This document shows, one piece after another, positions 45,475-54,859 of a DNA stretch of 64,000 nt. Every line of letters begins with the position of its first letter. Positions within the stretch are counted from its first letter, which is position 1. Source of the DNA: Roseiarcus sp963741405 (GTDB lineage Bacteria > Pseudomonadota > Alphaproteobacteria > Rhizobiales > Beijerinckiaceae); contig CAVUHX010000039.1 of NCBI GenBank assembly GCA_963741405.1, forward strand, positions 620,001-684,000, given 5' to 3'. A program made the position numbers and the translations under genes. A model generated the notes under the pieces. That model searched no databases, was not told the origin of the DNA, and saw only the letters and a program-made list of their open reading frames with translations.

Positions 45475-45719
45475 TTCTTGAAAGACAAGGGCAGGCGAGA
45501 TTACACCTTAAGTCCGACCTCCCGTGGTCCCACGAGTGGGGTCCAGTTCGGCCCTAGTTTCTCTCTAGGACATTTCACACCTTAGTTGGCCATCGGACTT
45601 CGCCGGGAATGAAACACGTGCTAGTCTGGCTGAGAGAGCTGGCCCCGCAAATCTGGACAGATCGATAAGTGGATTTTCTGCCTGACAACGGCGAGATTGG
45701 CCGAGGATCAGGAGATCAG

Positions 45720-46028
45720 ATGAGGAAGCGCAGCCGTCGGAACCACACACCGGCCTTCAAGGCGAAAGTGGCTTTGGCCGCGATCAAGGGCGAAAAGACG
45801 CTGGCCGAGCTGGCGCAGCAGTTCGATGTCCACCCCAATCAGATTACGCAATGGAAGGGGCAGCTTCTCGAAGGCGCGGCCGGCGTTTTCGGGCGTGGCA
45901 GAGTCGAGGCCGGGCCGGCGCCGGTTGATTTGAAGGCCCTTCATGCGAAGATCGGAGAGCTGGCGCTGGAGAACGATTTTTTGGAAGGCGCGCTCACCAA
46001 GGCGGGCTTGCTGAGCGCAAAGCGATGA
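45720..46028 (+). CDS. IS3-family element A transposase OrfA
   Basis: The 102-residue HTH protein (RNHTPAFKAKVALAAIKGEK, LAELAQQFDVHPNQITQWK, then GELALENDFLEGALTKAGL coiled region) has an intact frame, unlike the copy at 41806. GATCAGGAG precedes the ATG, and the stop overlaps the orfB start. Confidence 0.9.
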   Translation: MRKRSRRNHTPAFKAKVALAAIKGEKTLAELAQQFDVHPNQITQWKGQLLEGAAGVFGRGRVEAGPAPVDLKALHAKIGELALENDFLEGALTKAGLLSAKR

Positions 46029-46854
46029 TCGACAGAACGCACGATCTCGCGATTTCCCGCCAGGCGAAGGTTTTGAACGTCAGCCGGGGCGCGGTCTATT
46101 ACAAGCCTCGTCCCGTGTCGGCCGAAGACCTGCGCCTCATGCGGCGGATCGACGAACTGCATCTGGAGCGTCCGTTCGCGGGCGCCCGCATGCTGCGCGA
46201 TTTTCTCGGCCGCGAGGGCCTTGCGGTCGGCCGCCGGCATGTCGCGACCCTGATGAAGCGGATGGGAATCGCGGCGATCTATCGCCGTCCGAATACCAGT
46301 CGAAACCCGCGCCCGGCCACAAGATCTACCCGTATCTGCTGCGGGGCGTGACGGTCGAGCGGCCGAACCAGGTCTGGGCGACGGACATCACCTATATCCC
46401 GATGGCGCGCGGCTTCGTCTACCTCGTCGCCGTCGTCGACTGGTTCACCCGGCGCGTGCTTTCGCATCGGGTGTCGATCACGATGGAGGCCGGCTTCTGC
46501 GTCGAGGCTCTCGAGGAGGCCATCGGCAATCACGGCAAGCCTGAGATTTTCAACAGCGACCAGGGCAGTCAGTTCACCAGCGAGGCGTTTACCGGCATCC
46601 TCGAGAAGAACGGGATCGCCATCAGCATGGACGGCAAGGGCTCCTGGCGCGACAACGTGTTCGTCGAGCGGCTCTGGAGATCGGTGAAGTACGAGGAGGT
46701 CTACCTCAAGGCCTACGACACCGTCGCCGAGGCGCGCGCTTCGCTGAGCCGGTATCTCGACTTTTACAATCGTCAACGCCCTCATTCGAGCCTTGACCGG
46801 AAGACGCCGGACGAGGCCTACTTCACCCCGTCGCCCCTCGCAGCGGCCGCATGA
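46025..46854 (+). pseudogene. IS3-family element A transposase OrfB, frameshifted
   Basis: The N-terminal part (ISRQAKVLNVSRGAVYYKPRP, ELHLERPFAGARMLRDFLGREG) and C-terminal integrase core (TDITYIPMARGFVYLVAVVD, FNSDQGSQFTSEAF, DNVFVERLWRSVKYEEV) lie in different frames. Compared with the minus copy, two extra bases at about 46299 (AGTCGAAACCC versus AGCAAACCC) cause the shift. Confidence 0.88.
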
Positions 46855-47162
46855 GTTTTCCGCCGCGCGCTGGACGTGTCTCTGGTCGGGCTACGCCCTC
46901 CCTCCGTCACGCCCAGCGCGCGAAATCGCAGAGGACCAACCCGGCAGCAGTCCACTTAACATTCGCGGAAGCCTGTGCAGACAAACGGGACCAGCTCTCA
47001 ATCGGGGGTGCTCCGAAGTCCCCGGTCCAACTAAGGTACGAGCTCATAGCACCAAACAGCAAACGACCTCTGCGCCGACGACGCTCAGCCGGCTCGTAGA
47101 ATCTCGGTGAGCGGATCATCGATCGCCCCTTTCTGTCGAAGGGAAACGACTTTATTCTCGTC

Positions 47163-47252
47163 CGTCGCATCCTCGCGCAGCGCCTCGAGCGCAATCTTCG
47201 CCTCGAACGCTGAATCAAACTTCTGACGTGACTTCGTCATTTCTCGCTCCAT
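47163..47252 (-). pseudogene. IS3 element B OrfA fragment
   Basis: About 30 residues (MTKSRQKFDSAFEAKIALEALREDAT) match the start of the OrfA at 44240. The upstream leader GCTCTGTCGCAACCGATGGAGC is also shared. Nothing else of the element remains. The 160 bases before it (47000-47162) hold no gene. Confidence 0.85.
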
Positions 47253-47269
47253 CGGTTGCGACAGAGCAG

Positions 47270-47488
47270 GACATACTGCTCGTCGACTTGAAAGCGCGCG
47301 GTTTGGCCGTCGCGCCGCAAGCCGCCGTCGGGGATGGCGCGCTCGGGTTCTGGAAAGCCCTCGACGAGGCGTTCCCGACGACGCGTCATCAGCGACGCTG
47401 GCTGCACAAGACACTCAACGTGCTCGACAAGCTCCCGAAGTCGATGCAGCGCAACGCGCGCAAGGATCTGCGCGAGATCTGGCCGTCG
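47270..47488 (+). pseudogene. IS256-family transposase fragment
   Basis: About 70 residues (LKARGLAVAPQAAVGDGALG, FWKALDEAFPTTRHQRRWLH, KTLNVLDKLPKSMQ) match the catalytic middle of mutator-type (IS256) transposases. The fragment is fused in frame to IS66-like sequence just downstream, making a chimeric open frame with no functional meaning. Confidence 0.82.
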
Positions 47489-47506
47489 CCGAGCCGGGCC
47501 GCGGTC

Positions 47507-48630
47507 GCCCAATATCATCAGGGACAAGTCACGGCGACGCGCCTGGTCACGCTGCTGCGAGGGTTCGGCATCGTCATCTCCAAGCGGAGGTCGTTCGCCT
47601 GCTGATCGCCGGCAAGCAGAGCTTCCTGGATGAAGCCCGCGCCGTGCTGCGAGCCGGCTTGACCAACGCGGCATGGATCACGGTCGACGACACCGGGGCG
47701 CGCCACAAGGCCAAGAACGGCTTCTGCACCCAGATCGGCAACGCGCAGTTCGCCTGGTTCGGGACCACGGGTTCAAAGAGCCGTCTCAACTTCCTCGACC
47801 TGTTGCGCGCCGGGCACGGCGATTACGTCATCAATGACGAAGCCTTGGCCTATATGCGCGCCCGCGCGCTCGCCGGACCCGTCATCGCCCGCCTGAGCGA
47901 GCAGGAGAATCGCGTCTTCGCCGATCGGGCGGCCTGGAACGCTCATCTGGAGCGGCTCGGCGTCGCCGCCCTGAAGGTCCATCCCGATCCCGTGCTGATC
48001 GCCACCGAAGGCGCTCTGTGGGGCAGCGTCAAGGCGCATGGCTTGCTCGCCGACACTGTGATCGTCAGCGACGACGCCGGCCAGTTCAATGTCGGCCCGC
48101 ATGGCCTGTGCTGGGTCCATGCCGAACGTCTGGTCCACAAACTCGACACCTTCACCGACGCGCAACGCGCCGCCCAGAGCCGCATCCGCGCCCTCATCTG
48201 GCCGTTCTACCGCAGTCTCAAAGCTTGGCGCCGCCATCCATCCCCGGCGCGCAAGGCCACCTTGTCGGCGCGGTTCGATCGCATCTTCGGCTGCAGGACC
48301 GGCTTCGCCACCCTCGACCGGTTGCTCGCCCGCCTGCGGGCCAACAAGAGCGAATTGCTCAGGGTCCTCGAACGGCCCGAGATCCCGCTCAACACCAACG
48401 GATCCGAGAACGACATCCGTTGCCAGGTCACCAAGCGCAAGATCAGCGGCGGAACTCGCAGCAACCCCGGTCGCGACTGCCGCGACGCCTTTCTCGGCCT
48501 CAACAAGACCTGCGACAAGCTCGCCATCGCCTTCTGGGACTATCTCGGCGCACGCCTCGCCGTTCCAGGCTGCAACGACATCCCCGCCCTCGCCGAAATC
48601 GTCAGCGCCCGCGCCCCAAGACCCCCATAA
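47507..48630 (+). pseudogene. IS66-like transposase, 5' truncated and frameshifted
   Basis: The first piece (YHQGQVTATRLVTLLRGFGIVIS) lies in the IS256-fusion frame. A one-base shift near 47586 leads to the main frame (LLIAGKQSFLDEARAVLRAG, AWITVDDTGARHKAKNG, IVSDDAGQFNVGPHGLCWVH, PLNTNGSENDIRCQVTKRK). The DDE core is largely present to the stop at 48630. The N-terminal zinc-finger region is lost. A GTG at 47644 could start a shortened product. Confidence 0.8.
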
Positions 48631-48666
48631 TTGCCACGACTTTTGCCCCTGTTGCCACCCATCTGG

Positions 48667-50326
48667 CTATGTCGTTGAGGCGAATAGGTTTTGCTGATCG
48701 GGGTTTGGTCCCGCGAGGCGCCGGACGCCTTTTGCTGCGCGGCTGACGAGCGCAAGAGCCGTTGGTCCGGCGAGGACGGCGCGACTGAACAGCCAGGGAC
48801 CTTCGGCGAGAGGGTGAAGCGCGTCGATCTGTTGGGCTTCGGCGGCGAGGCGCAACGTCTTGGCGCTGACGCCGATAAGCGCGGCGGCCTTGTTTAGGGT
48901 CAGCCAGGGTTCGACGCCGTCCGGCGCAGGACGATGAACCGAAATCTCGTGATAGGCGCGCAACGACGTGACGCGTTCGCGCGTCCATCGATTGCCGTTG
49001 CCGGTGACGAGCTTGTTGCGATTGAGGGTCGCGGCGATGAGATTGTCGTTGGCGATGAGCACGAGGACGCGCACGGCGGCGACGATGTCGGCGGGCGTGC
49101 TGTTGCGTTGTCCCTTGCGCTTGCGGGGAAGACGCAACTCGGTATGGACGCCGCCTGCCCAATGAACCAGAAGCACGATCTCGGCGGCGTCGGCGTCGAT
49201 GTCGGCGACGATCTCGCGGATCACCGATCGCACGATGCGCTTCTTCAGCCGCGCGTCGGTCGTGGGCGCGCGCCAGACAGACCTGAGATCGCCGGCCATC
49301 GCGTCCAAGGCGACCGGACCTCGCGGCGTCGGCGTCGCCGCGTCGTGCGTCGCGATCTTCGCCTCGACTTCGGTGACGCGCGCGAGCGCCTTGTTCCAGC
49401 GTGTTTCGAGTTCCCCCGCCACCAGCCGGTTGGCGGGATCGGCGGCGTCATACTGGCGGAACGTCCGATCTGCCGCATAACGCGCCGCTTCGAGATCGCG
49501 CAGCAGGGCGTCGCGGACCTGGTCGCGCCTGCTCATGACTTCGGCTTCGGCGGCGGCCGAGGCGGCGATCGCGGCGGGCTCCACCACGCGCAGCAAGGCT
49601 TCTTCAATGGCGTCGTCGACGCGCAGGCCACCGAAGGCGATGCAGCGTGGTTCGCCCTGATCGAGCAGGCCGCGATGGCAGGAGTAACGGGGAATGCCAT
49701 GCTTGGCGCCGGTATAGCGCAGCGTCAGCTTGCGGCCGCAACGCCGGCAGCGAATGAGGCCGGCGAGCAGCGCGTCGCCGTGCTTCGGCGCGCCATGATG
49801 TTGGCTGTCGGGGACGTTGTCGCTGATCATGTCCCGGATCGCCTCCGCGCGTTCCCACGTGACATAGCCTTCATGGACGCCGGGCATCAACGTCAGCCAT
49901 TCCTCGCGCCGCTTGCGTCGCGCTCTCTTTCCGGCGCCCGCCTCGATCAGCCCCGTCGCTGGGCCGGACTTCCCGTAGGCATAGGCGCCGCCGTAGGCGG
50001 GATTGTGGATCATGCGGTGGATCGTCGCGTAGCAGGGGCGTCGCCAGACGATGTCGCCATTGCCGCGCCGGGCGGGCAAATCGAGCCCATGTTCATGAAA
50101 CCACAGCAACGCCTGCCGCGCGCTGCCGAGTTCGCCGACTTTTTGGAAAACCAGTTCGATCTTCGCCTGGACGCGCCGGTCCGGATCCTTCTCCAGACGA
50201 TCGACCGCTTTCACGAAGCCGACGGGCGCATTGACGACGAGTTCGCCGCGCCGCGCCTTCTCGTGGCGGGCGGCGAGCGAGCGTTGGCGAAGCAGATCCA
50301 GTTCATACTCGTTCAGGCTTCCCTTC
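48667..50326 (-). pseudogene. Large serine recombinase (outer), C-terminal part
   Basis: This part carries the recombinase domain (RQRSLAARHEKARRGELVVN, ATIHRMIHNPAYGGAYAYGK), the zinc ribbon (IRCRRCGRKLTLRYTG...YSCHRG), a coiled coil, and a C-terminal HTH-like segment (WLTLNKAAALIGVSAKTLR). It lacks the N-terminal resolvase domain, which lies at 52900-53306 beyond an insertion. Joining 53306-52900 to 50326-48667 minus one TTC gives 2064 bases, exactly 688 codons, in frame through LLLGLKGSLNEYELD. Confidence 0.9.
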
Positions 50327-50480
50327 GAACACACGACATACTCCCCAGCAACAGCCGTTTGAGGTCATCCTCCGGTATCCGCATCATCCGAATGCCGGCG
50401 AACGACTCACGGTCGTTCGACGTCTCGCTTACGCCGGCGATGCGCATTTCGTCGTCGAGCTGCCGGATGGCGTCAGGCTG

Positions 50481-50816
50481 ATGCTGCCGGCATGGATGAC
50501 CGAAGCGTACGCGGCGACGCTGCCGATGATGGCTGCGCCGCGGCTCTCCCTTGCCTGCTTGAGAGAGCTGCGCCGGCTGGCGGATCAGCGGGACATATCC
50601 TCGTCACCGGCGAATGACGCAATTCGCGGCGGTGGAGGCGACGATGGAGCAGCGTGCCCAGGAACAGCAACTCGAACTTCTCATGTTGACGGCCGGCGAG
50701 GCTACGCCACGGCTGTTCGATGGACGACACGCACGGAGATCGTAAACCTGCTCAAAGCCCTCCTGAGCGATCGCCTCAGCCAGGTCAGAACGCCGGCGGA
50801 GACGGACGATGACTAA
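50481..50816 (+). CDS. DUF5372-like accessory ORF of the inner element
   Basis: The frame is open from the element edge, reading FEVILRYPHHPNAGERLTVV, RRLAYAGDAHFVVELPDGVR and then LMLPAWMTEAYAATLPMMAAP. This resembles the small DUF5372-type protein encoded upstream of many large serine recombinases. No ATG occurs before 50481, so the true start may be non-ATG. A second small frame (50644-50745, MEQRAQEQQLELLMLTAGEA) overlaps; its continuation (TEIVNLLKALLSDRL) lies in this frame, hinting at an indel. It ends overlapping the recombinase start. Confidence 0.5.
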   Translation: MLPAWMTEAYAATLPMMAAPRLSLACLRELRRLADQRDISSSPANDAIRGGGGDDGAACPGTATRTSHVDGRRGYATAVRWTTRTEIVNLLKALLSDRLSQVRTPAETDDD

Positions 50817-52866
50817 GATCACCGGCGACCACCTGGCGCGCAGCGCCTATGTCTATGTGCGGCAATCCAGCATGGATCAACTCCTGCACAATCTGGAGAG
50901 CCGACGACGCCAGTACGCGCTGACGACGCGCGCCCGCGACCTTGGCTGGCAGGACGTGATTGTCATCGACGACGATCTCGGCCGCTCAGGAGGCGGGACG
51001 GCGCGCCCCGGCTTCGAGCGCCTGCTCGTGGGGATCTGCGGCGGCGAGGCCGGCGCGGTCTTCGCTCTCGAGGCGTCGCGCCTGGCCCGCAACGGCCGCG
51101 ATTGGCACACCCTCCTGGAGTTCTGCGCCCTGGTCGGCAGCCTGATCATCGATGAGGACGGAGTGTACGATCCGCGACTCGTCAACGATCGCTTGCTGCT
51201 GGGCATGAAAGGCGCTTTCAGCGAGCTCGAGCTTTCGACGTTACGGCAGCGCTCGCAGGAGGCCTTGCGCCTGAAGGCGGCGCGCGGCGATCTGCACACG
51301 ACCGTCGCCATCGGCTATCGGCGCAGCGCCGATGATCGCCTGGAACAAGACCCCGACCGGCGCATCCGCGAGGCCCTGTCGTTGGTGTTCCGAAAGTTTC
51401 GTGAGATCGGCAGCGTGCGCCAGCTTGTCCTGTGGCTGCGCCAGGAAGGAATCGACGTGCCGACCGCCGTGCATAGTCGGCACGGGCGGACGGTGCGATG
51501 GGACCCGCCGCGCTACCATGCCGTCCACCGGCTGTTGACCAACCCGGTCTATGCCGGGGCCTATGTCTTCGGACGGACCCTGTCCCGCACCCGCGTCGAA
51601 GGCGGACGCAAAGTCATTATCCACGGCGTGGCGCGCCGGCGCGAGGACTGGACGGTTCTGATCCAGGACCACCATGATGGCTACATCACCTGGGAAGAGT
51701 ATGATCGCAACCTGGCGATCATCGCCGGGAATGCGAACATGAAGGGGTCGATGGTGGCGGGCGCGGTGCGGAACGGCGGTGCGCTGCTCGTCGGCCTGCT
51801 GCGCTGCGGACGCTGCGGACGCAAATTCAAGGTGCTGCATCATTCGAGGCGCGATGCGCGCTATGTCTGCGCCAGCCATGTCGACCCGTCTCGCGAAAAG
51901 GGGTGCACCGCATTCAACAACATGCGCATCGACGCGGCGGTGTCGGCGGAAGTGTTGCGTGCGATCTCGCCGCTGGCCGTCGAGGCGGCGCTGAAGCTGA
52001 TCGCTGAGCGCAAAGAGGCCAGCAGCGAACAGCTACGGCACAGAGAGTCCGCGCTGGAGCAGGCCCGCTACGAGGCGAAGCATGCGCGCCGGCAATACGA
52101 CGCCGTCGATCCCGACAACCGGCTGGTCGCCGGCGAACTCGAACGGCGATGGAACGACTGTCTTGCGACGGCCGCGCGGCTCGAAGAGCAGATCCGGAGC
52201 TTGCGCAACGAGGAGCCGTGCGCTGTCGGCGACGACGAGCGCGTGGCGCTTATGGCGCTCGCCGGAGACCTGCCAGGGCTCTGGAACGACGCCGCTGCGT
52301 CCGTCGAGACGCGCAAGCGGATCTTGCGCACCGTGCTGAAGGAGATCGTCGTGACCGTCGAGACCGGTCGCCTACACCTCGTGCTGCACTGGCAGGGTGG
52401 GGATCACACGCGGCTCGAGGTGCTGAAGAACCGCTCGGGCCAAAACCGCTTCAAGACCGATGCGGCGACCGAGCAGCTGGTGTGCGAACTTGCCCGCCTG
52501 TTGCCGGACCACAGCATCGCACCGGTTCTCAATCGGCTGGGCGTCCGCTCTGCCAGAGGCCAGACCTGGACCCAGCTGCGCGTGCGCAATTTCCGCGGCA
52601 CGCATCGGATACCGGTCTACCGCGAGGGCGAACGTGAAGAGCGCCATGAGCTTATTCTGACCGAGGCCGCAAACCGCCTCGGCGTCAGCAACATGACCGT
52701 TGTTCGCTTGATCCGAGATGGACTGTTGCCGGCAAGACAGGTTTGCCCTCGCGCCCCCTATGTCATCCGCGAGAGTGACCTGGCCCGGCCAGCCGTCGGG
52801 CAGGCAATCGCAAGGGGACGTCCAGTATCATCCGATCCGCGACAAGAAAGCCTGCCTTTTCAATGA
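50809..52866 (+). CDS. Large serine recombinase (inner), intact
   Basis: The 685-residue site-specific recombinase is complete. The resolvase domain (1-150) has YVYVRQSSMDQLLHN with the catalytic Ser and the RPGFERLLVGICGGEAGAVF, ASRLARNGRDWHTL and LRQRSQEAL motifs. The recombinase domain and zinc ribbon (LRCGRCGRKFKVLHHSRR...YVCASH) follow, then a long coiled coil and a C-terminal HTH-like region (LTEAANRLGVSNMTVVRLIR). It is about the same length as the outer, disrupted recombinase (687 residues) and clearly a relative. Confidence 0.93.
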   Translation: MTKITGDHLARSAYVYVRQSSMDQLLHNLESRRRQYALTTRARDLGWQDVIVIDDDLGRSGGGTARPGFERLLVGICGGEAGAVFALEASRLARNGRDWHTLLEFCALVGSLIIDEDGVYDPRLVNDRLLLGMKGAFSELELSTLRQRSQEALRLKAARGDLHTTVAIGYRRSADDRLEQDPDRRIREALSLVFRKFREIGSVRQLVLWLRQEGIDVPTAVHSRHGRTVRWDPPRYHAVHRLLTNPVYAGAYVFGRTLSRTRVEGGRKVIIHGVARRREDWTVLIQDHHDGYITWEEYDRNLAIIAGNANMKGSMVAGAVRNGGALLVGLLRCGRCGRKFKVLHHSRRDARYVCASHVDPSREKGCTAFNNMRIDAAVSAEVLRAISPLAVEAALKLIAERKEASSEQLRHRESALEQARYEAKHARRQYDAVDPDNRLVAGELERRWNDCLATAARLEEQIRSLRNEEPCAVGDDERVALMALAGDLPGLWNDAAASVETRKRILRTVLKEIVVTVETGRLHLVLHWQGGDHTRLEVLKNRSGQNRFKTDAATEQLVCELARLLPDHSIAPVLNRLGVRSARGQTWTQLRVRNFRGTHRIPVYREGEREERHELILTEAANRLGVSNMTVVRLIRDGLLPARQVCPRAPYVIRESDLARPAVGQAIARGRPVSSDPRQESLPFQ

Positions 52867-52899
52867 GATCATGAGGTACTGCATTATGTCGCCGTCCTG

Positions 52900-53306
52900 T
52901 TCAATCCGAGCAGGAGGCGATCGTTGCCGAGGCTGGGCGCGTAGACCGTCTCCTGATCGACGAGGAGCGTGTCGACGACGCGGCACATCTCGATCAATTG
53001 TTGCCAGTCGCGGCTGTTGCGCGCGAAGCGCGACACTTCGCGCGCGGCGACCGCACCGACCTTGCCGAGGCAGACATCGGCAACCATGCGCTCGAAACCA
53101 GCGCGCGCTACGCCGCCCGCCGCCGAGCGCCCGAGATCGTCGTCGATCGTCTCGACGTCGGAAAAACCCAGCGCCGTCAGGCGATCACGCATGGCGTACT
53201 GCAAGGTCCGGCTTTCGCGATTGTGCAGGACCTGATGCGGCGAGGACTGGCGCACGTAGAGGATCGCCTTTCGCGCGAGGTGATGCACGCCGATCTTGTC
53301 AGTCAT
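52900..53306 (-). pseudogene. Large serine recombinase (outer), N-terminal part
   Basis: The resolvase domain is present: AILYVRQSSPHQVLHNRESR with the catalytic Ser, DDDLGRSAAGGVARAGFERM, REVSRFARNSRDW and LGNDRLLLGL. It then runs into the inserted element and stops after NRTAT. The rest of the gene is at 48667-50326. Confidence 0.9.
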
Positions 53307-53517
53307 GGCGCGCCTCCCGGCCTTGAAGGCCGCGTTGGCGTCCGTGATCGAGCATCAGCCGCGTCAACGCCGTCATGACTTCCTGGCGCGCCGCCTCCGG
53401 CAGAGCCTTCCATTCCGGCCCCCCGGGAGCGACCTTTCGTGCGGCGTCGAAGAGATCGAACTGACGCAGTTTCCGGACGTCGGCGGTTGTGACGCGGCGT
53501 TTGTCGTGCGGGCATGG
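53299..53517 (-). CDS. Small accessory ORF upstream of the outer recombinase
   Basis: The frame reads DKRRVTTADVRKLRQFDLFD, then GGPEWKALPEAARQEVMTAL and TRLMLDHG. It ends overlapping the recombinase start (TGA at 53299-53301, ATG at 53306). Short helical ORFs of this type usually lie between a DUF5372-like gene and a large serine recombinase. No ATG is in frame at the expected start, so it may start at a rare codon or carry an indel. Confidence 0.45.
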   Translation of the reverse strand, partial: PCPHDKRRVTTADVRKLRQFDLFDAARKVAPGGPEWKALPEAARQEVMTALTRLMLDHGRQRGLQGREARHD

Positions 53518-53837
53518 GCTTCTCTCCGATTCGGATCGTGAGAACCCATGGATGCGCTCGAATGCGCGCCGATCGATGCCGCAGCTTCCGGCCGTCCAAG
53601 CCCCAGCGCGTCGTTCAACAAGGCGCGAAGCTTCACCAGCGCCGCCATATCGGCGACGGGCGACCCCGACATCCTCACCAAGCCGCAAATGGCGCGATCG
53701 AACATCCAGGCCGGCAGGTCCCGCCCGCGATCGCGGTCTTCCCTGCCGATCGCGCAGCGGAAAATGTCCCCACTCGTCCGCTCCCTTGCCTCGCGCACCC
53801 GCACCAGGCATCCCCACCAGGGATGAAAGGGATACAA
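53373..53837 (-). CDS. DUF5372-like accessory ORF of the outer element
   Basis: The start MYPFHPWWGCLVRVREARER and the middle LPAWMFDRAICGLVRMSGSP, VADMAALVKLRALLNDALG parallel the inner element's accessory frame (LPAWMTEAYAATLPMMAAP...LACLRELRRL). The last third, after about 53500, looks like shadow sequence, so the true stop may have been lost through an indel. It lies upstream of the small ORF and the recombinase in the same order as in the inner element. Confidence 0.5.
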   Translation of the reverse strand: MYPFHPWWGCLVRVREARERTSGDIFRCAIGREDRDRGRDLPAWMFDRAICGLVRMSGSPVADMAALVKLRALLNDALGLGRPEAAASIGAHSSASMGSHDPNRREAHARTTNAASQPPTSGNCVSSISSTPHERSLPGGRNGRLCRRRRARKS

Positions 53838-53869
53838 AACCTCCCGTTCGCCGAGTTCGTGGGCGTTGT

Positions 53870-54037
53870 GTCGTCGAGTTCTACAATCACGAGCGTCCGC
53901 ACCAGGCGATGAAGCGCCTGGCGCTGGGCGAGAGCTGGGCGAGCAAACGCACGAAGGCTCTGCGTTTCCATCTGATCGGCCTGCCTGGGCGTGTGGTCAG
54001 CCACGCTCGCCAGTTGATGATCGCGCCGAGCGAGTAG
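53870..54037 (+). pseudogene. Transposase C-terminal fragment
   Basis: The frame VVEFYNHERPHQAMKRLALG carries the typical end of an integrase-core transposase, followed by KALRFHLIGLPGRVVSHARQ, which looks like the end of an IS4/IS1380-type transposase. It is probably two fused remnants. No start or element ends are present. Confidence 0.6.
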
Positions 54038-54859
54038 AGCATCGCAGTCTGCCAGTCTTGTAACGCGCCGAGCCAGAGAAAAAGCAGAGGAGGTGACCGA
54101 AAACTCGACACCGTGACCTTGCCAGCCCCTCGAGACCGCAAAATCGGTCCCGCCAAGGCGCGCGCCGAGATTTGATCGGGGATTGTGGGCAAGCCGTCCG
54201 CTTGCGGGACCAGACTCGAAGGGAAACAACGGCGCCGAAACCGGAATTTCAAACTGAGACACGACCCCTTGCTGTGTCAGGCGACCGCTTCCACGCGTCT
54301 CGACAGGCAGATGCGCAATCTTTCGCCAACACTTCAAGGGAAAGGTGGCTTGCAACCGCGCCGAAACGAGCCGACCTTGGGCGGGTTATGGCGCCGGATG
54401 GGCGGTGGCCGCGTTGGGCCTGAAATCGGACAAGGCCAATGCAGTTTATATAATACTTTCAATTTATTACAGTCGTTTTCTTATGCTTCACTTCGAAAAT
54501 GGTCGCTCGGCGCTTTGGCGAATGGGTCATTGGCGGTTTCGGCTTCGGCGCGAGTTCCCTGCTTTGCCGCAAAAATTCCCTGCGAATTCCCTGCGCGGCG
54601 GAAGAAATTCCCTGCCCCTCCACGCAGGGATTTCTTGCGCAAGAAGTTAAAATCCAAGGCCTTTTCGGCGCCCATCTGCGCGGGAAAAGCCGGATTTCCC
54701 TGCGAACTCCCTGCCCGCAGGGAACTTTCCCCAGTCGGACCCCTCCCCGAACCCGCCTTGCCCCGGCGAGTTCGACCGGCCTCATCCCGCTCTCTCTGGA
54801 CTTTGCGCGTGCGCCGGGCAGGGTTTACGCCCAGCCCGAATCGTCGTCTCGTGGCGCTC
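54038..54859. other. Gap before pdxY with repeated TTCCCTGC motifs
   Basis: No gene is supported. The first 300 bases probably hold eroded mobile-element sequence. A repeat cluster (54553-54725) lies in the second half. Confidence 0.5.
54553..54725. repeat. Cluster of TTCCCTGC direct and inverted repeats
   Basis: TTCCCTGC (or CTCCCTGC) occurs at about 54555, 54576, 54587, 54608, 54697 and 54707. The inverse GCAGGGA occurs at about 54623 and 54717. Some are in the extended form AATTCCCTGCG. Spacing is irregular. Confidence 0.6.

Larger units (their letters stand above)
44164..45550 (+). mobile_element. IS3-family element B
   Basis: The ends TGAACTGGACCCC (left) and GGGGTCCAGTTC (right) form inverted repeats around an orfA-orfB pair. 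A second inverted pair, CTAAGGTGTGAAATG, lies just inside the left end and just outside the right end, so the exact outer boundary is uncertain by about 30 bases. Confidence 0.75.
45634..46999 (+). mobile_element. IS3-family element A, plus-strand near-complete copy
   Basis: Imperfect inverted ends start GAGAGCTGGCCCCG at 45634 and GAGAGCTGGTCCCG (reverse) at 46999, in inverted orientation to the partial copy at 40757. It has orfA intact and orfB frameshifted. No target duplication is evident. Confidence 0.85.
50327..52899 (+). mobile_element. Serine-recombinase element inserted in another recombinase gene
   Basis: The 2573-bp insert is flanked by TTC at 50324-50326 and 52900-52902. Its ends carry short inverted CGACATA motifs (CACGACATACT at the left, ATTATGTCG at the right). 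It encodes a DUF5372-like frame, a small ORF and a complete large serine recombinase. A 3-base identical core is typical of serine-recombinase crossover sites. Removal restores the outer recombinase exactly. Confidence 0.88.

Noticed and set aside
48934..50481. 515-codon frame antisense to the outer recombinase
   Set aside because: Shadow frame; the recombinase strand has full domain support.
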